64,000 bases of DNA, from contig NZ_FZNP01000007.1 in NCBI RefSeq assembly GCF_900188105.1, positions 124,001 to 188,000 on the forward strand, read 5' to 3'. Source of the stretch: Actinomadura mexicana (GTDB lineage Bacteria; Actinomycetota; Actinomycetes; Streptosporangiales; Streptosporangiaceae). The notes below the pieces were generated by a model, which saw only the letters and a list, made by a program, of their open reading frames with translations, had not been told where the DNA came from and ran no database searches. Each line of letters opens with the position of its first letter. Positions within the stretch are counted from its first letter, which is position 1. The translations under genes were made by a program, and so were the position numbers. Of the stretch, positions 25,140 to 34,774 are shown in pieces.

Positions 25140-25586
25140 ATGACCGTGATTCCCGCCCGGGGTGCTCCGCGACCGACCCTCCACAGCGGCAGGTGGCCGC
25201 TGCCCGGAGGGCGGGCCGCGGCGAGCAGCGTCCGCGGGATCGTGCAGGGCGCCCTGCACGTGTGGGGGCTGGGGCCGGCGACGGCGAGCCTGACCGACCG
25301 GCTGGCGCCGCTGATCCAGGACGTGGTGGCGCGGGCGGACCCGCGCCGCCGCGGCTCGCTGGTGCTGCGGCTGGAACTGCACGAGCCGGTCAGGCTGCTG
25401 CTGGGCGAGGTCCTGCGGCCCGGCGGCGCGCCCGGCGCGGAGGCCGGGCGCGACTGCAACGTCGCCGCGATCGCCGTCACCTACGGCAGGCGGCCCGTGC
25501 GGGCCGACGCGGGCGCCTGGTACGCCCACGTGTTCGTGTGGCCGCCCGCGCCGAACCCGGCACCGGGCCCGCTCGGAGGCCGCTGA
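25140..25586 (+). CDS. Hypothetical protein, weakly similar to degenerate HATPase regulators
   Basis: This 148-residue protein starts with ATG after GGAGAGG. After a Pro/Arg-rich N terminus there is a helix (RGIVQGALHVWGLGPATA) and a strand pair (GSLVLRLELHEPVRLLLGEVL) whose order recalls the anti-sigma/HATPase-like regulatory proteins common in actinomycetes. The ATP-binding N-box residues are absent, so this similarity may be superficial. A tail of Pro/Ala/Gly ends the protein. It stands alone between the TetR gene and two tRNA genes. No function can be assigned. Confidence 0.6.
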   Translation: MTVIPARGAPRPTLHSGRWPLPGGRAAASSVRGIVQGALHVWGLGPATASLTDRLAPLIQDVVARADPRRRGSLVLRLELHEPVRLLLGEVLRPGGAPGAEAGRDCNVAAIAVTYGRRPVRADAGAWYAHVFVWPPAPNPAPGPLGGR

Positions 25587-25632
25587 CCTGTTCCCGGCTC
25601 GGCCGGCCCCCGCCCGCGGCGGGGGCGCGGTG

Positions 25633-25705
25633 CCTCCCCGGCAGGAATCGAACCTGCGGCTTCCGGCTTCGGAGGCCGGCGCTCTGTCCGCTGAGCTACG
25701 GGGAG
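25633..25705 (-). tRNA. tRNA-Arg (anticodon CCG)
   Basis: A complete cloverleaf is encoded on the minus strand. The acceptor arms are CTCCCCG/CGGGGAG, the D arm is GCTC..GAGC, the anticodon stem is CCGGC/GCCGG around loop CTCCGAA (U33, anticodon CCG), and the T arm is GCAGG-TTCGATT-CCTGC. The discriminator base is G and CCA is not encoded. It reads CGG codons, which are frequent in this genome. Confidence 0.95.
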
Positions 25706-25745
25706 TGGGGTCCCGCCCCCAGGGTGACAGCGGGGACGGGACGGG

Positions 25746-25818
25746 AGACGCCGGTGGGATTCGAACCCACGTGTGACGGTTCTGCGGACCGCCGCCTGAG
25801 CCGCTCGGCCACGGCGTC
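25746..25818 (-). tRNA. tRNA-Cys-like gene (anticodon GCA) with C33
   Basis: A complete cloverleaf is encoded on the minus strand. The acceptor arms are GACGCCG/CGGCGTC, the discriminator is U73, the D arm is GCC..GGC, the anticodon stem GCGGT/ACCGT has one G-U pair, and the T arm is GTGGG-TTCGAAT-CCCAC. The loop CCGCAGA places GCA at 34-36, and U73 fits cysteine identity. Position 33, normally U, is C, and position 37 is G. CCA is not encoded. It resembles the usual actinomycete tRNA-Cys in the D arm (TGGCCGAG) but differs in the anticodon loop, so it may be a second, atypical or specialised tRNA. Confidence 0.8.
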
Positions 25819-26083
25819 ACGGGACCGGCCCCTGCGGGCCGGTGAGGAATCGGGGCCGCCCCCGCCGGGGGGCATGGAACGCAGGTGGATCAGCGGGGCG
25901 TCCGGCCGGTGGTTCGGGACCGGGGCGCGGTGAGTGCGCGGCGACAGCGGGTCATCTCCCGTCCCTCCCTTCTCCGGTGCCGTGGCCCGCCTTCGCGGGG
26001 CCCGTGCGGATGCTGCATGATCAGAGTGCCCGCGCGCGGCGGCGCACCGCAACGGGTTTTCCACCCGGCCGGTTTCCACTGAG

Positions 26084-26101
26084 CGGAACGTTGACGTTCC
26101 G
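26084..26101 (+). promoter_or_regulatory. 18-base inverted repeat upstream of the aldehyde dehydrogenase gene
   Basis: CGGAACGT-TG-ACGTTCCG has perfect 8-base arms and ends 63 bases before the ATG. It has the size and symmetry of a homodimeric repressor operator (TetR or MarR type). No regulator gene is adjacent. Nothing else is recognised between the tRNA-Cys gene and this site (25819-26083). Confidence 0.5.
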
Positions 26102-26164
26102 GCGTGCTCCTCCGGTGGTGAGGGTGGGAGTTTCGGCGCGGCACCCCTTCTGCGAGGAGGAACG

Positions 26165-27625
26165 ATGACGTTGCTCGACCCTGGCGCGTGGACCGGGAAG
26201 ATCTTCGACGGCGGCTGGGCGGCGGCCGGCGACGGCGGCGTGTTCGAGGTGAGCGAGCCCGCGACCGGCGGGACGCTCGGCACGCTGGGCCAGGCGGGCG
26301 CCGCGGACGTGGCGCGGGCGGCGCGGGCCGCGGCGGCGGCGCAGCGTGACTGGGCGGCCCGCACCTACGAGGAGCGCGCCGCGGTGCTGCGCGCGGCGGG
26401 CCGGCTGTTCGAGGAGCACGCCGCCGAGATCGGCGACTGGATCGTGCGGGAGGCGGGGTCGATCCCGCCGAAGGCGGACCTGGAGACGCATTTCGCGGCG
26501 AACCTGTGCTACGAGGCGGCGGCGCTGGCCTCGCACCCGCAGGGACTGGTGCTGCCGTCGGCGCAGCCGCGGTGGAGCCTGGCGCGGCGCCGCCCCGCCG
26601 GAGTGGTGAGCGTGATCGCGCCGTTCAACTTCCCGCTGATCCTGGCGATGCGGTCGGTGGCGCCGGCGCTGGCGCTCGGCAACGCCGTGCTGCTCAAGCC
26701 GGACCCGCGCACGGCCGTGTGCGGCGGGGTGAGCATCGCGCGGATCTTCCAGGAGGCGGGGCTGCCGGAAGGGCTGCTGCACCTGCTGCCGGGCGGCCGC
26801 GAGGCCGGGGAGGCGGTCGTGGCGGCGCCGGAGGTGCGGGTGGTGTCGTTCACCGGCTCCACCGCCGCCGGACGCAAGATCGGTGAGGTGTGCGGGCGGC
26901 TCCTCAAGCGCGCCCACCTGGAGCTCGGCGGCAACAACGCGCTGATCGTGCTGCCGGGTGCGCGGGTCGCCGACGCGGTGTCGGCGGGCGCGTGGGGCGC
27001 GTTCCTGCACCAGGGGCAGATCTGCATGACCTCCGGGCGGCACCTGGTGCACGAGAGCCTGCACGCCGAGTACGTGGCGGCGCTGGCCGACAAGGCCGAC
27101 AAGCTCCCGGTCGGCGACCCGGCGGCCGGGCCGGTCGCGCTCGGCCCGATCATCGACGCCCGGCAGCTCGCGCACGTCGACGAGCTGGTCAAGGCGACGG
27201 TCGCGGCCGGGGCGCGGCTGGCGGCCGGCGGCACCCACGAGGGCCTGTTCTACCGCCCGACCGTGCTGGACGAGGTGACGCCCGACATGCCCGCCTACGC
27301 CCAGGAGGTGTTCGGGCCGGTCGCGCCGGTGGTGCCGTTCTCCACCCCGCAGGAGGCGGTGGAGCTGGCGTCGGCGACCGAGTACGGCCTGTCCCTGGGC
27401 ATCCTCGGCGACGTCGGGCAGGCGATGAAGATCGCCGACGCGGTACCGACGGGGCTGGTCCACATCAACGACCAGACGGTCAACGACGAGCCGGTCGTGC
27501 CGTTCGGCGGGGTGGCGGCGTCGGGCAACGGGTCGCGGTTCGGCGGCCCGGACGCCAACATCGAGGCGTTCACCGAGACGCAGTGGGTCACGGTCCGCGG
27601 CGAGATCGCCACCTACCCCTTCTGA
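26165..27625 (+). CDS. Aldehyde dehydrogenase, benzaldehyde dehydrogenase type
   Basis: This 486-residue NAD(P)+-dependent aldehyde dehydrogenase has catalytic Cys287 in HQGQICMTSGR, general base Glu253 in LELGGNN, the cofactor-binding SFTGSTAAGRKIG and the NFPL element (IAPFNFPLILAMRSVAPALA). The N terminus (WTGKIFDGGW) and the C-terminal TGLVHINDQTVNDEP are typical of benzaldehyde/aromatic aldehyde dehydrogenases, which oxidise benzaldehyde-like substrates to acids. The ATG follows GAGGAGG. It is monocistronic, with a good operator-like palindrome upstream, so it is probably induced by an aromatic substrate. Confidence 0.92.
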   Translation: MTLLDPGAWTGKIFDGGWAAAGDGGVFEVSEPATGGTLGTLGQAGAADVARAARAAAAAQRDWAARTYEERAAVLRAAGRLFEEHAAEIGDWIVREAGSIPPKADLETHFAANLCYEAAALASHPQGLVLPSAQPRWSLARRRPAGVVSVIAPFNFPLILAMRSVAPALALGNAVLLKPDPRTAVCGGVSIARIFQEAGLPEGLLHLLPGGREAGEAVVAAPEVRVVSFTGSTAAGRKIGEVCGRLLKRAHLELGGNNALIVLPGARVADAVSAGAWGAFLHQGQICMTSGRHLVHESLHAEYVAALADKADKLPVGDPAAGPVALGPIIDARQLAHVDELVKATVAAGARLAAGGTHEGLFYRPTVLDEVTPDMPAYAQEVFGPVAPVVPFSTPQEAVELASATEYGLSLGILGDVGQAMKIADAVPTGLVHINDQTVNDEPVVPFGGVAASGNGSRFGGPDANIEAFTETQWVTVRGEIATYPF

Positions 27626-27752
27626 CCCCGCGCCCGCAGCCGCGGCCCCGGTCGGCGCCGCGGCCGCGAGTCCAGCGGCGACCGGTCAGGAGCCCCGCTC
27701 TCCCGGACCCGACGGGATCACCCCGGGCCCGTAGGCTCGGTGCCGAGGAGGG

Positions 27753-28670
27753 GTGATGGGCCGCGATCCGGAATACCTGGCGTTCCTGCGGGCCCGCCTC
27801 GCCGCCCCCGGCGGGACGGGCCGCACGGTCGGCGACGCCCGCCGCGAGCACGCCGCCGACCTCGCCCGATCCCCGCGCCCGCCCGTCGACACCGTGGCGG
27901 ACCTGACGGTGCGGGGACCCGCGGGCCCGATCCCCGCCCGGCTCTACCGGCCGGCGTGGGACGGCCCGGCGCCGGTTCTGGTGTACCTGCACGGCGGCGG
28001 ATGGGTGCTCGGCGACGTCGAGTCCTACGACCCGGTCGTGCGGGCGCTGGCCGTGGCCAGCGGTGTGGCGTGGGTGTCGGCCGGATACCGGCGCCCACCC
28101 GAGGACCCGTTCCCGGCCGCGCTGCACGACGCCGTCGCCGCCGTCCGCTGGGTCACGGCGAACGCGGCCCGCCTCGGCCTGGACCCCGCCCGGGTCGGGG
28201 TGGCCGGGGACAGCGCGGGCGGCCAGCTCGCCGCCGCGGCCGCCGGCCTGCTGCGCGCCGCGGGGCCCGCCCGGCCCGCCCTGCAGGTCCTGCTGTACCC
28301 GGCGCTGGACCTGCGCGAGGTCCCGCCGCCGCTGCCCGACCCCGACGGGCTGCGGTTCCCGCCCTCGGGCATCGGCCGCGCCCTGGACGCCTACCTGCGC
28401 GGCGCCGACCGCACCGGCCCGCAGGTGTCGCCGCTGCTGGACCCCGACCCGTCGGGCCTGCCCCCGGCGGTGATCGCGACCGCCGAGCACGACCGGCTGC
28501 GCCCGCAGGCCGAGGCGTACGCCGCGCGGCTGCGGGAGGCCGGCGTGCCCGTCGCGCTCGTGCCCGGGACGGGCCTGGACCACGGCTTCCTCGGGTGGGG
28601 GGCGTTCGCGCGCCGCCCCGCCGAGGCCGTCGCGCGGATCGGCGCCGCCGTGCGCCGCGCCCTCACCTGA
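27753..28670 (+). CDS. Alpha/beta hydrolase, hormone-sensitive-lipase family esterase
   Basis: This 305-residue protein has the oxyanion-hole motif LHGGGWVLGD and a GDSAGGQ nucleophile elbow with Ser154. Asp247 in AEHDRLRPQAEAY and His277 in GLDHGF complete the triad. These are the hallmarks of the HSL (family IV) carboxylesterases, soluble enzymes that hydrolyse short-chain esters. It starts at GTG (27753) or the ATG three bases later, both after GAGGAGG. A TAGGCT -10 element lies about 17 bases upstream. It is downstream of the aldehyde dehydrogenase with a 127-base gap. Confidence 0.92.
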   Translation: MMGRDPEYLAFLRARLAAPGGTGRTVGDARREHAADLARSPRPPVDTVADLTVRGPAGPIPARLYRPAWDGPAPVLVYLHGGGWVLGDVESYDPVVRALAVASGVAWVSAGYRRPPEDPFPAALHDAVAAVRWVTANAARLGLDPARVGVAGDSAGGQLAAAAAGLLRAAGPARPALQVLLYPALDLREVPPPLPDPDGLRFPPSGIGRALDAYLRGADRTGPQVSPLLDPDPSGLPPAVIATAEHDRLRPQAEAYAARLREAGVPVALVPGTGLDHGFLGWGAFARRPAEAVARIGAAVRRALT

Positions 28671-28860
28671 TCGCCCTCCGGCCCCGGGCACCCGGCCGGA
28701 CCACTGCCACCGCCGGCCGCGGACCCGAATTACGGACATGCCAGACGCGACGAACTTCCGACCTTAAAGCCGCTCGCCTGTCGTTTAGCCTGCTGAACGC
28801 GGGCAATCACTAACGCACGAACCTATGCCGGAACTCAGCCGACGCTCGAGAAGAGGCAAG

Positions 28861-29208
28861 TTGTACCGGACCCACGAGCTGCGCCGCGTCCGGACCGGGG
28901 AAACCGGGCTGGAGGAGTGGGCCTGCCCCACATGCGGGCGCCGCCTGCTGCTGCAATGGCCGCCCCGCTACCACAAGACCATCGTCGAACCCGGGGACGA
29001 GCGGGCCTGCCACATCGGCAGATCCGACGACATCACCGACTACGTGACCGACACCGCACCCGACACCGCGGGCGCCGGCGCACTGGGCGCGGCCGAGACC
29101 CCCGAGACCGACTTGCAGCCCAACCAGCGGCGGTGGCTCCGCGAGACCGGCATCGAGACCTGGAACACCCCCGGCCGCAACCGCCTCAACCCCTCCGAAC
29201 CCGTCTGA
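28861..29208 (+). CDS. Small zinc-ribbon-like hypothetical protein
   Basis: This protein has about 115 residues, starting MYRTHELRRVRTGETGLEEW. It has one clear CPTCGRR motif near residue 20, followed by LLLQWPPRYHKTIVEPGDE and a single later Cys (RACHIGR), so a single zinc knuckle (CxxC plus H/C) is plausible. The second half is acidic and disordered and ends in RLNPSEPV. The TTG at 28861 is preferred because AGAGG lies four bases ahead; an ATG at 28825 would add 12 basic residues but lacks an RBS. No family is recognised. It faces the DUF885 gene tail to tail. Confidence 0.65.
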   Translation: MYRTHELRRVRTGETGLEEWACPTCGRRLLLQWPPRYHKTIVEPGDERACHIGRSDDITDYVTDTAPDTAGAGALGAAETPETDLQPNQRRWLRETGIETWNTPGRNRLNPSEPV

Positions 29209-29299
29209 CCCCGCCGGCCCCGCCCGTCCTCCCCCGGGCCCTGCGTCACCGCCAGGCGCGATCGCACACTCCACCCACGACACCCTGCCGGGCCACCGG

Positions 29300-30946
29300 T
29301 CACGACCGGGCCAGTTCCGCGCGCAGCAGGTCCAGGCCCATCGGCCCCAGATCCAGCGCCCGCCGATGGAACCCCTTCAGATCAAAGCCCGCGCCCTCCC
29401 GGCGCCGCGCCGCCTCCCGCGCCTCCAGCCAGACCCTCTCCCCCAGCTTGTAGGCGATCGCCTGCCCCGGACGCCCCAGATACCGGTCGATCTCGAACGC
29501 CACCACCGAATCGGGATCGGGCCCCTTACGCGCCCGCAGGAACTCCAAACCCAGCTCGGGCGTCCACCGCTCCCCCTCATGGAACCCCGCCCCCGCCGGG
29601 ATCGGCAGCTCCAGATGCAACCCGATGTCCAGGACCACCCGCGCCGCCCGGAACCGCTGCCCGCCCGCCAGCATCCCCAGCCGGTGCGCCGGATCCCGGT
29701 AGTGGCCCAGCTCGTCCATCAGCCGCTCCGCGTACAGCCCCCACCCCTCGCAGTGCCCCGGGTGCAGCTCGCTCGACAGGCGCTGGAACCGGTTCAGGCC
29801 CCGGTTCAGAGTCGTCACCCCCAACTGGAGGTGGTGGCCCGGCACCCCCTCGTGGAACATCGTCGTCGGCACCGTCCAGGTGACGATGTCGGCGGACGGG
29901 TCCTCCACCGTCCAGAACACCGTCCCCGGACGGGACAGGTCCTCGGCCGGCGCCAGGTAGTAGATCCCCGCCTCCACCGGCGGGATCCGGCACTCGATCC
30001 GCCGCAGCGGCCCCGGAATGTCGAAGTGCACCCCGTCCAGATCGGCGATCGCCCGGTCCGCCAGCTCCTGGATCCACCCCCGGAACGCATCGGCGCCCCC
30101 GACCCGGTGCACCGGATCGGCGTCCAGCGCCGCCATCACCACCCCCAGCGGCTCACCCGGCAGGATCTCCCGCGCCGCGGCCGCCATCTCCGACTCGATC
30201 CGCGCCAGCTCCTCCCAGCCCCACGCGTACGTCTCGGCCAGGTCCAGATCCGTCCCGAGGAAGTCCCGCACCCCCAGCCGGTACCGGTCGGCGCCCAGCG
30301 CGTCCCGCTCCGGCGCGCACGCCGCCAGCTCCCCCGACAGGAACGACGCGAACCCCTCCAGCGCCGCCGACGCCTCCGACGCCGCCTCCCCCAGGGCGCC
30401 CCGCAGCGGCCCGTCCCCGTACCGCTCCGCCAAGCCCGCCAGATACGCCGGGGTCTCCGCGCACTCGCGGGCACTGCGCAGCACCTGCCGCCGCGCCGCC
30501 ACCCGGCCCCGCCCGCACGCCCGCCGCAACGACGCCCGCAGCCCCGCCAGAGCCCCCGGCAGCGCCCCCATCCGCGCGCGCACCGCCTCCCAGTCGGTGT
30601 CCGGCCCCTGGTCCAGCAGCTCCACGGCCATCCGCAGCCGCTGGACCGGCCCGTCGGTGGTGTCCAGGAACTGCTCCCGCACCCCCGCCTCGTCCAGCGC
30701 CGCCTCGACCTCCAGCCGCTCCCGCAGCACCGCCGCCGCGATCCGCCCCGCCTCGTCCCGCACCGGGACGCGGCCCAGCTCGGCCAGCGTCCGCCGTGTC
30801 AGCTCCGCGCGCGCCTCCAGCCCGTCCGGGCCGTAGTCGGTCAGCCGCGCATCCTGCCCGGCGATCCCCATCAGCGCCGCCAGGCACGGGTCCAGCGCGG
30901 CGAACTCGTCCACGTAGCGGTCGGCAAGGCCATCCAGAGCGGTCAC
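29300..30946 (-). CDS. DUF885 family protein, probable zinc metallopeptidase-like
   Basis: This 548-residue protein is typical in length and sequence for DUF885. The metal-binding motif HEGVPGHHLQ (near residue 360) is followed by EGWGLYAERLMDELG, resembling the HExxH-plus-Glu arrangement of M32-like peptidases, though the residue between the histidines differs from HExxH. IRRIECRIPPVEAGIYYLAPAE-type strands precede it. It lacks a signal peptide, so it should act in the cytosol on peptides. The start ATG begins MTALDGLADRYVDEF, the usual family N terminus. It is a single-gene unit. Confidence 0.92.
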   Translation of the reverse strand: MTALDGLADRYVDEFAALDPCLAALMGIAGQDARLTDYGPDGLEARAELTRRTLAELGRVPVRDEAGRIAAAVLRERLEVEAALDEAGVREQFLDTTDGPVQRLRMAVELLDQGPDTDWEAVRARMGALPGALAGLRASLRRACGRGRVAARRQVLRSARECAETPAYLAGLAERYGDGPLRGALGEAASEASAALEGFASFLSGELAACAPERDALGADRYRLGVRDFLGTDLDLAETYAWGWEELARIESEMAAAAREILPGEPLGVVMAALDADPVHRVGGADAFRGWIQELADRAIADLDGVHFDIPGPLRRIECRIPPVEAGIYYLAPAEDLSRPGTVFWTVEDPSADIVTWTVPTTMFHEGVPGHHLQLGVTTLNRGLNRFQRLSSELHPGHCEGWGLYAERLMDELGHYRDPAHRLGMLAGGQRFRAARVVLDIGLHLELPIPAGAGFHEGERWTPELGLEFLRARKGPDPDSVVAFEIDRYLGRPGQAIAYKLGERVWLEAREAARRREGAGFDLKGFHRRALDLGPMGLDLLRAELARS

Positions 30947-30998
30947 CGCCCCAGGCTACGACCCGCGCCCCCAAAAGCGATCATGAGATAGTGCCAAA

Positions 30999-31035
30999 CC
31001 GGCGGCCTCCGGCAGCCCTCGGCACCGGCCGCCGG
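30999..31035 (-). terminator. Hairpin downstream of the LysE-type gene
   Basis: CCGGCGGCC and GGCCGCCGG form a 9-base stem with a 19-base loop just past the LysE-family stop codon at 31043. There is no T-run. It is a possible factor-assisted terminator between lysE and the DUF885 gene. Confidence 0.35.
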
Positions 31036-31042
31036 CAGAACC

Positions 31043-31684
31043 TCAGCGGACCTCGGCCGCAAGCCGCACACCCAGCCCCACCAGCACCACACCCGACACC
31101 TGGTCCAGCCGCCGCCGCACCACGGGACGCCCCAGCACCCGCCGCGCCGCCCCCACCAGCCACACCACCGCCGTGTACCAGACCAGGTCGATCAGCGCCC
31201 ACAGCACCGAGAACCCCACCAGCACCCCCGCGACCGGCCACCCCTCCGGCACGAACTGCGGCAGGAACGACACCGCGAACACCCCCGCCTTCGGATTGGC
31301 GAAATTCGTCACCAACCCCAGCCGGTAAGACCTCCACCCCGAACCCCCGGCCCCGTCCGACACCGCGCCCAGATCCTCGCCCACAGCGCCCGGACCGCCA
31401 CGGCGCGCATGCCACAACGCCCGCACCCCGAACCACACCAGCACCACCGCACCCGCGACCCGCAAACCCTCGTACGCCAGCCGCGACGCCGACAGCAGCG
31501 CCGACAGCCCCACCGCCGCCGCCACCCCCCACAGCAGCACGCCCGTCTCGTTGCCCAGCACCGCCGCCAGCCCCGCACGCCGACCCGACCGCATCGACTG
31601 ACGCATGATCACGACCGTGCTCGGGCCCGGCGCCATCGCGATCAGCACCGCCGCGCCCGCGAACGCGAGCAGACTCTCCAGCAT
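31043..31684 (-). CDS. LysE/RhtB-family amino acid exporter
   Basis: This 213-residue protein has about six membrane helices and the family signature at the N terminus (AMAPGPSTVVIMRQSMRSGRRAG). The conserved NFANPKAGVFAVSFLPQF occurs in the middle. Members export amino acids or derivatives such as lysine, homoserine or threonine; the substrate cannot be read. The ATG at 31684 follows a run of G that may serve as RBS. It is separated from the degenerate-kinase gene upstream by about 100 bases on the same strand. Confidence 0.92.
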   Translation of the reverse strand: MLESLLAFAGAAVLIAMAPGPSTVVIMRQSMRSGRRAGLAAVLGNETGVLLWGVAAAVGLSALLSASRLAYEGLRVAGAVVLVWFGVRALWHARRGGPGAVGEDLGAVSDGAGGSGWRSYRLGLVTNFANPKAGVFAVSFLPQFVPEGWPVAGVLVGFSVLWALIDLVWYTAVVWLVGAARRVLGRPVVRRRLDQVSGVVLVGLGVRLAAEVR

Positions 31685-31789
31685 CCCCCCATGCTGTCGG
31701 CCCACCGCACCACCACGCAACGCCCATTTCTCCGCACAACGGCCTTTTCCATGCGGGCGAACACCCCGCCACACCCCCTGCGAGGCCCC

Positions 31790-32560
31790 CTACAAGGGAG
31801 CGCCGTCACCCCCACCCGAACCCGACGACGGCGACGGACCCGGCGACGACGGACCCGGCGACCGCGGCGGCACCGACGGCGACGGAGCCGGCGTCGTGGG
31901 AACCGGCGACCGGGACGGCACCTGAAACGACGGCGTCGGCTCCGGCGGCGGAGGCGGCGGCTCCTTCGCCACCGGCTGGCACGCGAACAACACCCCCATC
32001 AACAACGCCAACACCAGCAACGCCGCCGCCAACCCCACCACGGCCGCCACCAGATTCCGCTCCGGAGCACGCTCCCCCACCGGAACCGGACCCGCGCCCG
32101 GCACCGGCCGCGGCCCCTCCAACGCCGGCTCACCCGAACCCAACCAGTACGGCTGGAACTGCGGACCACGCCGGCGCCCACCCCACCGCCCACGCCCCGA
32201 CCCCTGGAACACCACCGGCTCCAAGAACCGCTCCGCCCCCGCACGATCCGCCTCATACGACGTCGCCACCCACGGCGCCGGCCCATCCGGCTGCGCCGCC
32301 ACCACCGGCGCCCCCTCCCCCGAACCCGCGACCCGCGCCGCACGCCCCCGCCCCGGCACCGCCGCATTGATCGCCGCACGGAACCGGTCCCGCGCCGCCG
32401 CATCACCCGCCGCACCCCGGTTCAGCACCGCCACACTCGCGCGCCGCCCCTCGCCGTCCACCCCCAGGAACACGATCCCGGCAGCGGACTCCGACAAACG
32501 CGCCGACAGACGGAACGGCCCCAACTGAGCGGGATCACCCGGCGGCAACGGCCTCGACAT
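31790..32560 (-). CDS. Single-pass membrane protein with a degenerate kinase N-lobe
   Basis: In this 256-residue protein, residues 13-135 follow the pattern of an actinomycete Ser/Thr kinase N-lobe: LGPFRLSARLSESAAGIVFLG in place of the Gly-rich loop, then ASVAVLN where kinases have VAVK, then RDRFRAAI and a DGPAPWVATSY stretch. The loop glycines and the catalytic lysine are replaced, and the entire C-lobe is missing, so it cannot be an active kinase. A membrane helix follows near residues 168-193, then a Pro/Ser/Thr-rich extracytoplasmic tail with PEPTPSFQVPSRSP. It is divergent from the MoxR operon. A ligand-sensing or scaffolding role is inference. Confidence 0.75.
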   Translation of the reverse strand: MSRPLPPGDPAQLGPFRLSARLSESAAGIVFLGVDGEGRRASVAVLNRGAAGDAAARDRFRAAINAAVPGRGRAARVAGSGEGAPVVAAQPDGPAPWVATSYEADRAGAERFLEPVVFQGSGRGRWGGRRRGPQFQPYWLGSGEPALEGPRPVPGAGPVPVGERAPERNLVAAVVGLAAALLVLALLMGVLFACQPVAKEPPPPPPEPTPSFQVPSRSPVPTTPAPSPSVPPRSPGPSSPGPSPSSGSGGGDGAPL

Positions 32561-32747
32561 GGCCGCAACACTAACAACGACGCCCTACGATCGGCCCCGG
32601 GAACACCCCCCGCCGCACCTCCGAACCGATCACCCTCCGCACGCACGTATCCCCGGCGAACGGGTACAAGTGATCGCGTAGGGTCGTAAGGCACCCCATC
32701 CGACGCACGAGGACAGGGCACACGACGGACAAGTGAGGGACGCCCAC

Positions 32748-33760
<1,013 letters not shown>

Positions 33761-33764
<4 letters not shown>

Positions 33765-34774
33765 CCCCCCGGCGCCGGCGCAGCGGCAAACTCGCCCACC
33801 TCGCCCCCGAACGCACCCTGCGCCGCCTCGAACTCCAGGTCACCCGCCGCCTCGACGGCCTCCTCAACGGCGAGCACCTCGGCCTGCTCCCTGGCCCCGG
33901 CACCGAACTCGCCGAAGCCCGCCTCTACCAGCCCGGCGAGGACGACGTCCGCCACATGGACTGGGCCGTCACCGCCCGCACCACCACCCCCCACGTCCGC
34001 GACCTCATCGCCGACCACGAACTCGAAGCCTGGGCCCTGGTCGACCTCACCCCCAGCATGGACTTCGGCACCGGCACCATGATCAAACGCGACCTCGCCG
34101 TCGCCGCCCTCGCCGCCGTCGGCTTCCTCACCGTCCGCCTCGGCGACCGCGTCGGCGCCTACCTCCTCCACGACGACGGCATGCGCCGCTGGCCCGCCCG
34201 CACCGGCAAGGCCGCCATGTACGCACTCCTCCAAGCCGTCCTCGACGCCCAGTCCGTCGACGACGGCGCAGGACCACGCGCCGGCTCCACCGCCCCGCCC
34301 CGCGACCTCGCCGCCGCCGTCGCCTCCCTCGACCGCGGCCAGACCCGCCGCGGCCTGCGCGTCGTCATCTCCGACTTCCTCGCCCCCGACGGCGCCGACC
34401 CCGCCGCCGACGGCCCCCACGGCCGACCCGCCTGGGAACGCCCCCTGCGCCGCCTCACCGCCCGCCACCAGGTCCTCGCCATCGAGATCATCGACCCCCG
34501 CGAACTCGACCTGCCCGACATCGGCCTCGTCGAGATGACCGACCCCGAGACCGGCACCGTCCACGAGATCGTCCTCAGCCGCCGCGTCCGCGAACGCTAC
34601 GCCGCCGCGGCCGCCGACCAGCGCGACCGCACCCGCGCCGCCCTGCGCCGCTGCGGCGCCCACCACCTCGTCCTGCGCACCGACCGCGACTGGATCGCCG
34701 ACGTCGCCCGCTTCGCCCTCCGCCAGCGCCGCGCCGGAGGCCGGCCCGTCACCAACGCGGGAGTGCGCCCATGA
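33761..34774 (+). CDS. DUF58 domain protein
   Basis: This 337-residue protein overlaps the moxR stop and the next gene's start by four bases each. It has the DUF58 signature ARLYQPGEDDVRHMDWAVTAR near residue 55, followed by a VWA-like fold beginning ELEAWALVDLTPSMDFGTG with DxTxS-type metal residues. There is no membrane helix. DUF58 proteins regularly pair with MoxR and membrane VWA proteins in a conserved module whose client is usually unknown. Confidence 0.95.
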
